A DNA stretch of 64,000 nucleotides from Burkholderia mayonis. GTDB taxonomy: Bacteria > Pseudomonadota > Gammaproteobacteria > Burkholderiales > Burkholderiaceae. The stretch is from contig NZ_CP013386.1 in assembly GCF_001523745.2 (NCBI RefSeq), positions 1,922,001-1,986,000 of the forward strand, read 5' to 3'. The notes under the pieces were generated by a model, which searched no databases, was not told the DNA's origin, and saw nothing but the letters and a program-made list of their open reading frames with translations. How positions within the stretch are numbered: position 1 is the first letter of the stretch; every line of letters begins with the position of its first letter. The position numbers and the translations under genes are program-made. Of the stretch, positions 1 to 7,871 are shown piece by piece.

Positions 1-826
1 CGAACACCGGCATCTGCCACAGGCCGTACTCCAGACCGCTGTAGCCAAGGCGGTAGATCAAGAGCAGTGGCGACAGGCCGATCCAGGCGATTAGCGGCAG
101 GGTCAGCAGACCCAGCGCCAGGCTGCCGCAAACGAAATCACGGAGCTTGAGCAGGGCCAGATACTTGGCCAGCGCGCCCCCAAGGCGAAGCGGCACCGGC
201 TGCTGAGCGGGACCGTCGTGGCGCGGCGCGCCCAGCGTCTCCGGCATCCAGCGCCACAGGCTCAGCGTTACCAGCAGGGTGGTGATGCCCAGCGCGGCGA
301 ATAGCTGGCGCCAGGACAGAATTTCCAGCAGCAGGCTACCCAGCAGCGGACCGGCCAGCGGCGATAGCAGCGCGATATTGGCCAGCAGCGCCATTAGCCG
401 CACCGCGTCGCGTTCGGCGAAGGTTTCCTGCAGTGTGGGGTAGCTGACCACCACGATGAAACCCAGAGCGATTCCCTGGATAAAGCGCAGCAGATTGAAC
501 CAGCCGATGTGCTGGCTACCGCCAGCGGCCAGGCAGGCAAGAGCGAAGATCAGCGTGCCGGCCAGCAGCAGCGGGCGGCGGCCGAAGCGGTCGGACAGCG
601 GGCCGATCAGCCACTGGAAGGCGATGCCACCCAGCAGGAAGGCGCTAAGCGCGGTGGGGACGTGGTGGTTGGATGCGGACAGATCGCGTGTGACTTGCAG
701 CATGGCCGGCATCACCATGTCGCTGGCCAGGTAAGTCAGCAGTTCGAAGGCGGTAAGCAGCAGGCAGAACAGCAGGGCCTGGCGACGGGAAATATGCAGT
801 AGTGGACGGAAAGCCTTTTCTGACAT
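1..826 (-). CDS. MdfA/Cmr-like MFS multidrug exporter, 3' end cut by window edge
   Basis: Inner-membrane drug:proton antiporter of the major facilitator superfamily. The minus strand reads MSEKAFRPLL... from an ATG at 824-826 and stays open to the left edge, giving about 275 residues, roughly two thirds of the ~400 aa family length. TM1 reads LTAFELLTYLASDMVMPAM, which keeps the two acidic residues (here E28 and D36) matching E26 and D34 of E. coli MdfA. GPLSDRFGRRP is the loop 2-3 MFS motif and LRFIQG is the start of the next conserved helix. It stands alone beside IS debris, and its base composition is lower in GC than the core genes at the right end, so acquisition is plausible. Exact substrate unknown. 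Confidence 0.85.
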   Translation of the reverse strand, partial: MSEKAFRPLLHISRRQALLFCLLLTAFELLTYLASDMVMPAMLQVTRDLSASNHHVPTALSAFLLGGIAFQWLIGPLSDRFGRRPLLLAGTLIFALACLAAGGSQHIGWFNLLRFIQGIALGFIVVVSYPTLQETFAERDAVRLMALLANIALLSPLAGPLLGSLLLEILSWRQLFAALGITTLLVTLSLWRWMPETLGAPRHDGPAQQPVPLRLGGALAKYLALLKLRDFVCGSLALGLLTLPLIAWIGLSPLLLIYRLGYSGLEYGLWQMPVF

Positions 827-981
827 GACTGTTGAATGCGTCGTGGAGAAAATATAAGTGTGTTGAGTAAATGGATTGGAGGTTGAGAGGTTAGGCAGTA
901 GGAGGACATATTTTTGATGAGTCTTGCGCGTCCGAATATGTCCAAGGAGTTCCTCCCGTGTCTGAGGACACAAGGACGCCG

Positions 982-1197
982 TTAAGTTCGTGATGTCGTG
1001 GCACGGCGAAACTCCCGTGGCGAACGGTATTTCAGTGCTTCGTACGGGTGGCGCTCATTGTAGTTTTCGAAGGCATCGGCCAGATATGTGAGCGCTGTCG
1101 GCAAATCAGACTTGTTCATGAAGGGAATGTAATCATGCTTCGTGATTTTCACAAACGACTCGGCCATCCCGTTATTCGGAGGTATCCGAAATGCCTC
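982..1197 (-). pseudogene. IS3-family transposase OrfB, C-terminal fragment
   Basis: The reading frame ends in [18 protein letters not shown] and then [20 protein letters not shown], which is the end of the DDE catalytic domain of IS3-family OrfB proteins, including the third-acid region and the closing HPY/SPREF motif. Only about 70 residues remain out of roughly 280, and no OrfA or terminal repeats can be found next to it. It is a remnant and not functional. Confidence 0.75.
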
Positions 1198-1378
1198 GTG
1201 TGAGGCAGGTTAAGTCTTGGATGTCAGCGTCGGATAGATACTCCCCACATTTGTCGAAGTCATTTTCCCCAGTTTTTTATCTGACGGCGCAGCGGTAGCG
1301 GCGCCGTCCTGTCGATCGCCGACCATATCGCCCTTGAGATCCGTCCTGGGGGTGTCGGTGGCCGAGTTGGGGGAAGTG

Positions 1379-1489
1379 ATGACGATTCTGGAAATGCATT
1401 GGCAGGGGCTGAGTGTTTCGGCCATCGCCGCTCGACTGGGTATGGACCGCAAGACCGTTCGCAAATACACCAGGAATGGCGTGCAGCCT
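1379..1489 (+). pseudogene. IS21-family IstA transposase, N-terminal HTH fragment
   Basis: The first 37 codons read MTILEMHWQGLSVSAIAARL followed by GMDRKTVRKY, the helix-turn-helix that opens IstA of IS21-type elements. After about codon 37 the frame leaves the family and runs into sequence belonging to an IS66 fragment on the other strand. The catalytic domain and istB are absent. Confidence 0.65.
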
Positions 1490-1634
1490 TCAGCGCCAGG
1501 CCAGACAGCGATGCGCCCGGTTGCAGGCAGGCATCGATGAGTCGTTGCTTGTCGGCCTGGTCGAAGCTGCGCTTGCCGCCAACACCCATGCGTGCCACCC
1601 GCACGGGCAAAAAGGTCAGTTCATCCTGGGTCAT
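1488..1634 (-). pseudogene. IS66-family TnpA accessory protein, N-terminal fragment
   Basis: The minus strand from the ATG at 1632-1634 reads MTQDELTFLPVRV, then KRSFDQADKQRLIDACLQPG and ASLSGLALK. This is the conserved start of the small TnpA protein of IS66 elements (KR..D...K..LV.ACL.PG.S.SG.AL). It stops matching after about residue 49, exactly where the IstA fragment begins on the other strand, so two truncated elements meet head to head here. Confidence 0.6.
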
Positions 1635-1840
1635 GGATGGCGTCCGCAAGTTGTGGCTGCGGACGCCATCGTGTGCCTTCTCAGCCGCGCAAGCTAGGTG
1701 CGCCGAAATTCGCGCTGACTCTGTGGGTACGTGTTGGCCGGTTGGCGTACTGCCGTCATAGGGCAGTGCCCGCCGCTCGTCGGGCAGGTAGAATCCCATG
1801 CTTGTACTGAATGCGCCCTACGAATGTGAGTGAACCTGCA

Positions 1841-2392
1841 ATGACCGACACGCCCCTTCCAACGCTCGATTCCGCAACAGATCGCGCCGCTGATTCCGCG
1901 GCGGAAGGCCATTTTGACGAGAGCTCCGAAACGCTGCACGAGGACTATCTGTGGCGCGACGGCGGCTGGACTGCGCGCGTGGTTAAGAACCAGGACGACG
2001 ACGGCTGGGCCGTCGAAATGATCAAGGACGGCGAGCCGGAACCCGCGCTTGTCGGTCCATGGACGATGGGCCGCAACAAGAAGGATCCGAAGCCGCTCGA
2101 TACTTCGGCATTCAATACGCTCGTGAAAACCGCGTCAGAGGTATTGCGTCGGCACGAGCAGCAACTGCGCGCGCAGTTGCATAAGCGAGTGACGGTTGCG
2201 GCGGCAACGGGCGAGGGCGAATTGGACATCACGCTGGATATCATTCCCGACGAAGATGAGCCTTACGCACTGCTGACCGCTCTTGACGCCTTCGGCGAGC
2301 AACTCGCTCAAATGCGGGTGGCGGCGAACTTCAAGCTCAGCAAGGCGAGCGCTGTGACCTGGGTGGAAAACGGATTCTGCCGGCCAAGCTGA
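1841..2392 (+). CDS. Hypothetical acidic protein, C-terminus possibly frameshifted
   Basis: A protein of about 183 residues starting MTDTPLPTLDSATD. An upstream in-frame ATG at 1811 exists, but 1841 gives a more natural start. The N-terminal third is rich in Asp/Glu, followed by LWRDGGWTARVVKNQDDDGW (a compact beta-like segment) and a helical region with LRRHEQQLRAQLHKRVTV. No signal peptide or membrane segment, and I do not recognise a family. Near the end the frame reads VENGFCRPS and stops, while the next frame continues as LPAKLTVREQRILP, suggesting a one-base indel near 2376. A short stretch at 12.1 kb encodes the vaguely similar LTVPELRVNASF, so related debris may exist elsewhere. Confidence 0.6.
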   Translation: MTDTPLPTLDSATDRAADSAAEGHFDESSETLHEDYLWRDGGWTARVVKNQDDDGWAVEMIKDGEPEPALVGPWTMGRNKKDPKPLDTSAFNTLVKTASEVLRRHEQQLRAQLHKRVTVAAATGEGELDITLDIIPDEDEPYALLTALDAFGEQLAQMRVAANFKLSKASAVTWVENGFCRPS

Positions 2393-2533
2393 CAGTGCGC
2401 GAACAAAGAATATTGCCCTAGATCGTGCCGCCCAATTGTCCGTACAGATTCGGGTTCGTCCCGGTCAGCTTGATCGGAGCACGCCCCCGTTACTATCTTC
2501 ACACCCCGATAATTGGGGTTTTGGCCAGCCAGG

Positions 2534-2715
2534 CCCGGCATGATTCCCGCCCCCAGTCGCAGTCATGATCCGGGGGGTGTTGTCACCGGGCCTGGTGGGT
2601 GGCTGGTGATCGCTGATAGGGGTTTGGCCGGGATATCCCGACGCCGTCCGTAACGTGGATGCCGAGACTTGCCACCGTTGTTGCAAACCAACCCGTTCAC
2701 TCTGCACAAACTGCG
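2534..2715 (+). ncRNA. Candidate IS110 bridge RNA region (non-coding end)
   Basis: About 180 bases between a small CCCC/GGGG hairpin (2504-2518) and the transposase ATG have no gene. They are G-rich and contain short inverted repeats, for example CCCGG at 2534-2538 with CCGGG at 2570-2574, and a run GGGCCTGGTGGGTGGCTGG near 2588. IS110-type elements are known to express a structured bridge RNA from a non-coding end that specifies target and donor. The position fits, but structure and boundaries are inferred. Confidence 0.35.
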
Positions 2716-3921
2716 ATGCAAGACACACAACAACGTGATGCCGTCGATGTCTTCGTCGGCGTCGATGTCGGTAAAGGCCAGCATCACGCCGTTGCACTCG
2801 ATCGGAACGGCAAGCGCCTGTACAACAAGGCGCTGCCCAACGACGAGGCAAAGCTGCGCGCCCTCATCGCCGAACTCAAGACGCACGGCCGACTTCTATT
2901 CGTCGTCGACCAACCGTCCACCATCGGTGCACTTCCTGTAGCCGTCGCCCGCGCTGAAGGCGTACTCGTCGCCTATCTGCCGGGACTGGCCATGCGCCGC
3001 ATCGCCGACCTGCATGCTGGTGAAGCCAAGACAGATGCCCGAGATGCCGCGATCATTGCCGAAGCTGCTCGCTCGATGCCGCACACGCTGCGCTCGCTTC
3101 GATTGGCCGACGAGCAGCTCGCCGAGCTCACCATGTTGTGCGGCTTCGACGATGATCTTGCCGCCCAGGTCACTCAAACCAGCAACCGCATTCGCGGCCT
3201 GCTCACCCAGATCCATCCGGCGCTCGAGCGCGTTCTCGGACCGCGCCTCGACCATCCAGCGGTGCTCGATCTCCTTGAGCGCTACCCGTCGCCCGCCGCG
3301 CTTGCCGCCACCAGCGAGAAGACGCTCGCCAACCGTCTGACCAAGCTCGCGCCCCGTATGGGTAAAAGCTTGGCGACTGAGATCGTTCAGGCTCTGAGCG
3401 AACAAGCCGTGATCGTGCCCGGCACGCAAGCCGCCACCATCGTCATGCCCCGCTTGGCCCAGCAACTCGCCGCCTTGCGCACGCAGCGTGACGAAATCGC
3501 CGCCGAAGTTGAGCGGCTGGTGCTCGCTCACCCTCTTTGGCCGGTCCTGACCAGCATGCCGGGAGTCGGCGTCAGGACCGCCGCCAGACTCCTGACCGAA
3601 GTCGCCCATAAAGCCTTCGCTTCGGCTGCTCATCTGGCGGCCTACGCTGGCCTTGCCCCGGTCACCCGGCGCTCAGGCTCGTCGATCCGTGGCGAGCACC
3701 CATCCAGACGGGGCAACAAGGTGCTCAAGCGCGCCTTGTTCCTCTCCGCCTTCGCTGCCTTACGAGACCCAGTCTCACGGGCCTATTACTCGCGCAAGAT
3801 CCAGCAAGGCAAGCGCCACAACCAAGCGCTCATCGCACTGGCTCGGCGACGCTGCGACGTCCTGTTCGCCATGCTGCGCGACGGCACCATTTACCAACCC
3901 AAGTCAGCCCCTAACGCTTGA
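2716..3921 (+). CDS. IS110-family DEDD recombinase (transposase)
   Basis: About 401 residues, the usual length for IS110 transposases. The N-terminal RuvC-like DEDD domain opens with VFVGVDVGKGQHHAVALD, has FVVDQPSTIGALP where the second acid lies, and EAKTDARDAAIIA carrying the last two Asp. The C-terminal Tnp_20 domain has MPGVGVRTAARLLTEV, a helix-hairpin-helix-like segment, and the conserved Ser context GSSIRGEHPSRRGNKVLKRA. All appear intact, so the protein may be active. An in-frame ATG at 2659 would add 19 residues. I prefer 2716 because the known start of the domain follows closely. Confidence 0.9.
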   Translation: MQDTQQRDAVDVFVGVDVGKGQHHAVALDRNGKRLYNKALPNDEAKLRALIAELKTHGRLLFVVDQPSTIGALPVAVARAEGVLVAYLPGLAMRRIADLHAGEAKTDARDAAIIAEAARSMPHTLRSLRLADEQLAELTMLCGFDDDLAAQVTQTSNRIRGLLTQIHPALERVLGPRLDHPAVLDLLERYPSPAALAATSEKTLANRLTKLAPRMGKSLATEIVQALSEQAVIVPGTQAATIVMPRLAQQLAALRTQRDEIAAEVERLVLAHPLWPVLTSMPGVGVRTAARLLTEVAHKAFASAAHLAAYAGLAPVTRRSGSSIRGEHPSRRGNKVLKRALFLSAFAALRDPVSRAYYSRKIQQGKRHNQALIALARRRCDVLFAMLRDGTIYQPKSAPNA

Positions 3922-3943
3922 CGAACAACATAGGGGCACCCCC

Positions 3944-4577
3944 CCGACCAAGTCTCCGGCGAAGCCGCGGTCGCAAAGTTGCGCCGTCTGCGTAGCCCAT
4001 TTCTGCGGCGATTGCATCCAGTCCATCGAGCTTGTCTCGATACGATACCTGGCACGCTCGCCCCGTCGATCCTGAAAGCAGGACAGGGGGATTTGCCAGG
4101 CACGACTCCGGCACGCCTTTGCAGCGTCCTCGGGCTTGTTGCGAGGTCGTGGGCGGCCTCTTGCAGCGAGAATCCCCTCGCCAGATTCGTGCGTGTCCAT
4201 TGCTCGAATCGTTCGATGAGAGGATCGCGATGCGCGAGGTGATCGGGGATGACGTATGGCGCCAGAGATACCCGCCCGTCGACCAACATGTCCTGCGCCA
4301 CGAGCGTGGCCAATTCCGGGCTCTCTTGCCGGATCAGCCGGAGCGTGAGATCCAGATGCCCCATCGCCGCGCCAGCGGTCACAACCGGTCCCGAAGGGAC
4401 GAGCTTCGGTCCTGGTCGAGTCGAACCTTAAGGTAGCGGCTTCGGAATAGCGGGCCGAGCCACCCTGTCGTGGTCGCCTCCTGCTCGTCGAGTAGGCCTG
4501 ATTCGGCGAGGCGGAGGGTCCCTGTGCAATCGGCGGCGATTCGGGCGCCTTGTCCTTGCCAGTGGCGCACCGTGATA
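3944..4577 (-). pseudogene. Decayed GlxA-like (DJ-1/PfpI + AraC) transcriptional regulator
   Basis: Pieces of one regulator lie in different minus frames. ARIAADCTGTLRLAESGLLD and EATTTGWLGPLFRSRY come from the DJ-1/PfpI-like domain. After a frameshift near 4390, VTAGAAMGHLDLTLRLIRQE to LATSPRTLQRR covers the end of that domain and the first AraC helix-turn-helix. Another shift near 4100 leads to LSCFQDRRGERAR, and a third to LDAIAAEMGYADGATLR. The start is missing and the end stops at the IS110 element. With at least three indels it cannot give a working protein. Confidence 0.8.
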
Positions 4578-4721
4578 AATGTAATCATGCGCTACGCGCG
4601 CGGACATCCGAGCAGTCTTCAGATTTCGGTATTTCCTGCCTCACAAGAAGCGACCGAGTCATACTAATTCCGTTTCCCGGCAACTGGGCTTGATGAACTG
4701 CTCTCGGGCGCTTGAACTTTG

Positions 4722-4734
4722 TCCCCGTTGGGGA
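4722..4734 (+). promoter_or_regulatory. Palindrome upstream of the small HTH gene, candidate operator
   Basis: TCCCCGTTGGGGA is a perfect palindrome with 5-base arms, followed by TATG. A very similar site sits upstream of the fic gene at 5009-5023. Two matching sites before two adjacent genes suggest binding by one regulator, plausibly the HTH protein itself. Confidence 0.5.
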
Positions 4735-4772
4735 TATGAAGCCGAGAGTGATTTCGACCGATATTGAGGAAC

Positions 4773-5006
4773 ATGATAACGAAGGATAGACTCGCAGCAC
4801 GCTCACAACAGGAACTGCTGCGCGTGGCAATGGATCAGCTCGGGATGACTCGCGCGGAGTTCGCGGTGCGCCTGAGTGTTGCGGCGCGGACCTTGGACAA
4901 ATGGCTTCTGCCGGATGACTCGCCGGACGCGCGCACCATGCCCGACATGGGACGGTCATATGTCCTGGACATCTTGCAGTGGCAAAAAAAACGAAAATCC
5001 ATTTGA
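4773..5006 (+). CDS. Small helix-turn-helix protein next to Fic gene
   Basis: A 77-residue cytoplasmic protein, MITKDRLAARSQQELLRVAM..., with MTRAEFAVRLSVAARTLDKW forming a helix-turn-helix of the XRE/KorC kind, ending in a basic tail WQKKRKSI. The ATG at 4773 is preferred over the TTG at 4764. It lies 54 bases before the fic gene in the same direction, and both are preceded by a similar palindrome. Fic proteins are often encoded with a small partner, but this one does not carry the (S/T)xxxE(G/N) inhibitory motif, which is in the Fic protein itself. A role as autoregulator is inferred. Confidence 0.65.
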   Translation: MITKDRLAARSQQELLRVAMDQLGMTRAEFAVRLSVAARTLDKWLLPDDSPDARTMPDMGRSYVLDILQWQKKRKSI

Positions 5007-5008
5007 TT

Positions 5009-5023
5009 ATCCCTAATGGGGAT
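5009..5023 (+). promoter_or_regulatory. Second palindrome, upstream of fic gene
   Basis: ATCCCTAATGGGGAT has arms ATCCC/GGGAT around a 5-base centre and is followed by ATGC. It shares the core CCC-N3/4-TGGGGATATG with the site at 4722-4734. It overlaps the end region of the HTH gene and lies 38 bases before the fic ATG. Confidence 0.5.
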
Positions 5024-5060
5024 ATGCACTGACTCACAAACAATCCGCTTCGAGAGGCAA

Positions 5061-5861
5061 ATGCCGAATCAATCTGCCGTGCTGCTAAAGAAGATTGACG
5101 CCGACAAGGCGACGCTCGATGCTGCACGTCCGTTTCCTCGGCACACGGTCGCCTCTCTGCGAGAGAAACTGGTGCTGGAGTGGACGTATCACTCGAACGC
5201 GATCGAAGGGAACACCTTGACGCTGCGCGAGACCAAAGTGGTGCTCGAAGGCATCACGGTCGGCGGAAAGACTCTTCGCGAACACTTCGAGGCGACGAAC
5301 CACCGCGACGCGATCCTCTATGTCGAGGGCATTGTATCGAGGGCCGAGGCGTTGTCGGATTGGCAGATCCGCAACATCCACGGGCTCGTGTTGAAAGGCA
5401 TCAACGACGGCGAGGCGGGCCGCTACCGCCACGAGAATGTTGTAATTGCGGGTGCGAGCACGACGCCGCCCGACTTCTTTCATCTGCTCGCTGAAATGGC
5501 GGCACTGATCGACGGGTACGAAAAGGCCGGTGCCATGCATCCGGTCGAACGCGCCGCGGAACTGCACACACGCTTCGCCAAGATCCGTCCGTTCATCGAT
5601 GATAATGGACGGACGGGGCGGCTCCTGCTGAACTTCGAGTTGATGAAAGCTGGCTATCCGCCGGCAATCGTCCGCAAGGAAGATCGGCTCGCCTATTACG
5701 ATGCACTGGACAGCGCCTGTGGAAGTGGCGCCTACGACGACATCACGCAACTGATCGCGGAATCGGTGCAGCGCTCGCTTGACACGTATCTCGACGCGCT
5801 TGGGCTGCGTCCTTCCCCTGAGCCGGATGGCGCTCCACCGTCTTCCGGCTTTCGGATGTAA
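5061..5861 (+). CDS. Fic-fold protein, class II, with degenerate active site
   Basis: Fic proteins usually transfer AMP from ATP to a target hydroxyl group. The start MPNQSAVLL at 5061 follows a GAGAGG Shine-Dalgarno, giving 266 residues. An N-terminal inhibitory motif SNAIEGN (S-x-x-x-E-G) marks class II self-inhibited Fic proteins. The core Fic motif, normally HPFxDGNGRxxR, here reads RPFIDDNGRTGR. The catalytic His is replaced by Arg and the phosphate-loop Gly by Asp, while the Asn and Arg residues remain. Upstream helices (ELHTRFAKI) and downstream LLLNFELMKAGYPPAIV match the family well, so the gene is not otherwise decayed. AMP transfer is probably lost. It may bind nucleotide without catalysis, act as a regulator, or use altered chemistry as a few Fic variants do. 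Confidence 0.85.
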   Translation: MPNQSAVLLKKIDADKATLDAARPFPRHTVASLREKLVLEWTYHSNAIEGNTLTLRETKVVLEGITVGGKTLREHFEATNHRDAILYVEGIVSRAEALSDWQIRNIHGLVLKGINDGEAGRYRHENVVIAGASTTPPDFFHLLAEMAALIDGYEKAGAMHPVERAAELHTRFAKIRPFIDDNGRTGRLLLNFELMKAGYPPAIVRKEDRLAYYDALDSACGSGAYDDITQLIAESVQRSLDTYLDALGLRPSPEPDGAPPSSGFRM

Positions 5862-5874
5862 CTGAGGAATAGCC

Positions 5875-6146
5875 ATGCCGATTCACGAGCGAGTGAATTC
5901 GGAATTCGAGGAAGGCGGCAAGCCCGTCTCCTTCGGAATCGACGATAAAGGGCGTCGGTATGTCAGCGGGGAGTGGGGGGTACGGAGCAGCCATTGCGCT
6001 TGCATTGGTGGGTCAATGCTGCCGTCATTTTGGGCGGGCTCAGCGCTCGGGCGCAGGGCGTTTTTGCGGCCCTAACGTACTTCTGCACGCAGGACGAAAA
6101 GGACCTGACGCGCGAGCGCCCCGTGCCGGCCGGTAGCCGGCGATGA
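5875..6146 (+). pseudogene. Small gene after fic with a single-base frameshift
   Basis: The frame opens with MPIHERVNSEFEEGGKPVSF behind a GAGG Shine-Dalgarno, 13 bases after the fic stop. It reaches a run of six G at about 5974-5979. Adding one G would continue the protein as TEQPLRLHWWVNAAVILGGL and DEKDLTRERPVPAGSRR to a TGA at 6144-6146, about 91 residues with a hydrophobic middle. As written, it instead ends early at 6075. I do not recognise the family. It could be a true mutation, phase-variable slippage in the G run, or a sequencing error. Confidence 0.5.
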
Positions 6147-6169
6147 TCAATTTCAACAGGATAATGACA

Positions 6170-6490
6170 ATGGCAGGTAACAAGCGTACGTATTCGGACG
6201 TAAAGGCACAAATCGAAGCATTGCAGGCAGAGGCATCGGCGCTGCGTGACCAGGAGCTCGCGGCAGTCATTGCCGACGTGCGCGCGAAGGTGGCCGAGTA
6301 TGGACTGACCGAGCAGGACGTCTTCGGCCGTAAGCGTGCGCCCCGAGCACAAGACACTGCCGCCGCAAAAGGCGCGAGCGTTCCGAAGTACCGGCACCCG
6401 AAGACCGGTGCGACATGGAGTGGAAAGGGGCGCGCGCCGGCATGGATCGCGCAGGCCCGGAACCGAGATCGATTTTTGATCAAGCAGTAA
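6170..6490 (+). CDS. H-NS family DNA-binding protein
   Basis: A 106-residue nucleoid-associated silencer. The N-terminal part (SDVKAQIEALQAEASALRDQ) is a coiled-coil oligomerisation helix. The C-terminus has the H-NS DNA-binding signature YRHPKTGATWSGKGRAPAWI, whose GRAPAW core contacts the minor groove of AT-rich DNA. The start at 6170 has AGGA nine bases upstream. Alternatives are 6143 and 6164. An IS5-type element begins directly after its TAA stop. Such proteins commonly travel on islands and silence incoming AT-rich genes, which fits the lower-GC DNA downstream. Confidence 0.85.
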   Translation: MAGNKRTYSDVKAQIEALQAEASALRDQELAAVIADVRAKVAEYGLTEQDVFGRKRAPRAQDTAAAKGASVPKYRHPKTGATWSGKGRAPAWIAQARNRDRFLIKQ

Positions 6491-7409
6491 GAGACGGTTT
6501 CATAAAGGCTGTTCGACGCGCCGGAGTGTATTCCAGCAGATCAAGCAGCAACCGAGTTTGAGGAACGCGCCGTGAATATCAGCACGACGCTCGAAACGAA
6601 TTCGAAGGCGGCGGAAGTGATGCAGCCAGGCATGCGTGCGTTCGACGACCCAGCGATATTTTCCGAGACCGCTGCCATGTTCCGTACGGCGCTTGGCGAT
6701 CAGTGGCTCGATACCGGGCTTGCGCAAAGCTCGTCGATGTCGCTCGGAGTCATAACCACGATCGGCGTAGACCACACGCGGCCTGCTCAGTGGATGGCCG
6801 CGCAATCCGCGAATCGGTGGAATCGCGTCGATCAGCGGCAGCATTGCGTGACGTCGTTGACATTCGCGCCGGTCAGGATCGCGGCGAGCGGCGAGCGGCG
6901 TGCCGTTGGCGTCGGTGACGATGTGGTGCTTGGAACCGGGTCGCGCGCGATCGGTCGGGTTTGGCCCAGTTTTTGACCCGCCCCAACGGCGCGAATCGAT
7001 GATGAATCGACGGCGGCTCGCGAGAAGTCGATCTGGTCTGCCGCTCGCAGCTTCGCGAGAGCAACTCGTGCAAGCGGTCCCACACGCCGGCAGCCTGCCA
7101 GTCGCGTAGCCGTCGCCAACACGTCACGCCCGAGCCGCCCCCCATCTCGGCAGGCAGGTCGCGCCAGCGCAGTCCGGTCTTCAGAACGAACAAGATGCCG
7201 GTCGGCGCGGCGCGATTCGAGACAGGCAGGCGGTCCGGGTTCTTCTCGCGCCGCAGCTTGGGTGGCGATAGTAACGGCTCGATCAGCATCCACAGTTCGT
7301 CGTCGATGATCGGCTTGCCCATCTCTACGGCCTCGGTTATTCCGATGCCTGAGGTTAACGGCTCGCCGAGAAAGTTAACAGCCCCACGGGACCATTTTGA
7401 AACCGTCTC
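6491..7409 (-). mobile_element. IS5-family (IS427-like) insertion sequence, copy 1, decayed
   Basis: The ends are matching inverted repeats, AGAGACGGTTTCA at the left and its complement at the right (to 7410). The flanking trinucleotide TAA occurs on both sides (6488-6490 and 7410-7412), a typical TNA target duplication. About 919 bp. The same element is present as an intact copy in the opposite orientation at 32177-33090. Confidence 0.85.
6500..7322 (-). pseudogene. IS5-family transposase of IS copy 1, frameshifted
   Basis: OrfA starts at 7322 with MGKPIIDDELWMLIEPLL and GLRWRDLPAEMGGGSG. The DDE part continues in other frames as DFSRAAVDSSSIRAVGAG, GVNVNDVTQ-like sequence, and VYADRGYDSERHRRAL with KYRWVVERTHAWLHHFRRLR. 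Compared with copy 2 there are extra shifts near 7060 and 6850 besides the normal slippery A5 (6970-6974 on the plus strand), so no full protein can be made. Confidence 0.8.
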
Positions 7410-7524
7410 TAAAGGTCAGTGCCGTCTCGACGGCGATCATCGGCCTTTCGTCGATTCAACTGTTGATGGTCTTGATTGTCGGCGCGCGAGGCGCCAAAAA
7501 ATCCGCGCCCAGACAGTCCGAGAC

Positions 7525-7696
7525 GGGGTAATCGTCCGAATCGTGCAAAAAATGGCGCTTTGATCCTGAAAACCCGTACCTATCAAGGGCTTGTGCATTC
7601 CCTATTTGAGCAAAGGTCACGGAGCTGCGAAGCCTTGCTGCAAGCACCTCCGCATGTGACGACCGCCAGATTTCGCACGATTCGGACGATTACCCC
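7525..7696. repeat. 172-bp inverted-repeat element, copy A (MITE-like)
   Basis: Both ends begin GGGGTAATCGTCCGAATC and then GTGC, a perfect 22-base terminal inverted repeat (7525-7546 and 7675-7696), continuing imperfectly as AAA..TGGCG. A second element of exactly the same length lies at 26284-26455, with related ends. There is no transposase inside and no clear target duplication. Ends starting with GGGG recall Tn3-type repeats, but this is only a resemblance. Confidence 0.55.
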
Positions 7697-7746
7697 AAAA
7701 AACATCGACATCGAATCGCATATCTTCTCGTAATTTAATGAAAAAC

Positions 7747-7772
7747 ACTCCGACACCATCCGATGTCGGAGT
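7747..7772 (-). terminator. Rho-independent terminator of the EndoU-like toxin gene
   Basis: ACTCCGACA and TGTCGGAGT form a perfect 9-base stem with an 8-base loop. Read on the minus strand it is followed by GTTTTTCATT. It lies 100 bases beyond the stop of the minus-strand gene at 7872. Confidence 0.75.
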
Positions 7773-7871
7773 ACTCCACAGGTCAATTATTTTTCAATCG
7801 ATTACTGGAAAAACATTCAATCCGCAACGCTCGATAAATATAATTGAGCACATTGGATTGCACAAATCCAG

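Larger units (their letters stand above)
2505..3940 (+). mobile_element. IS110-family insertion sequence
   Basis: The element consists of a non-coding left part, one transposase gene and a short right end ending near GGGGCACCCCCC (about 3932-3945). Like other IS110 elements it shows no clear terminal inverted repeats or target duplication, so both limits are approximate. The right end abuts the 3' part of a decayed GlxA-type regulator, whose reading stops at the element. Confidence 0.65.

Noticed and set aside
2504..2522. CCCC-GATAATT-GGGG TTTT as a terminator of the 1841 gene
   Set aside because: A 4-base stem is too short; it may instead be part of the IS110 left end.
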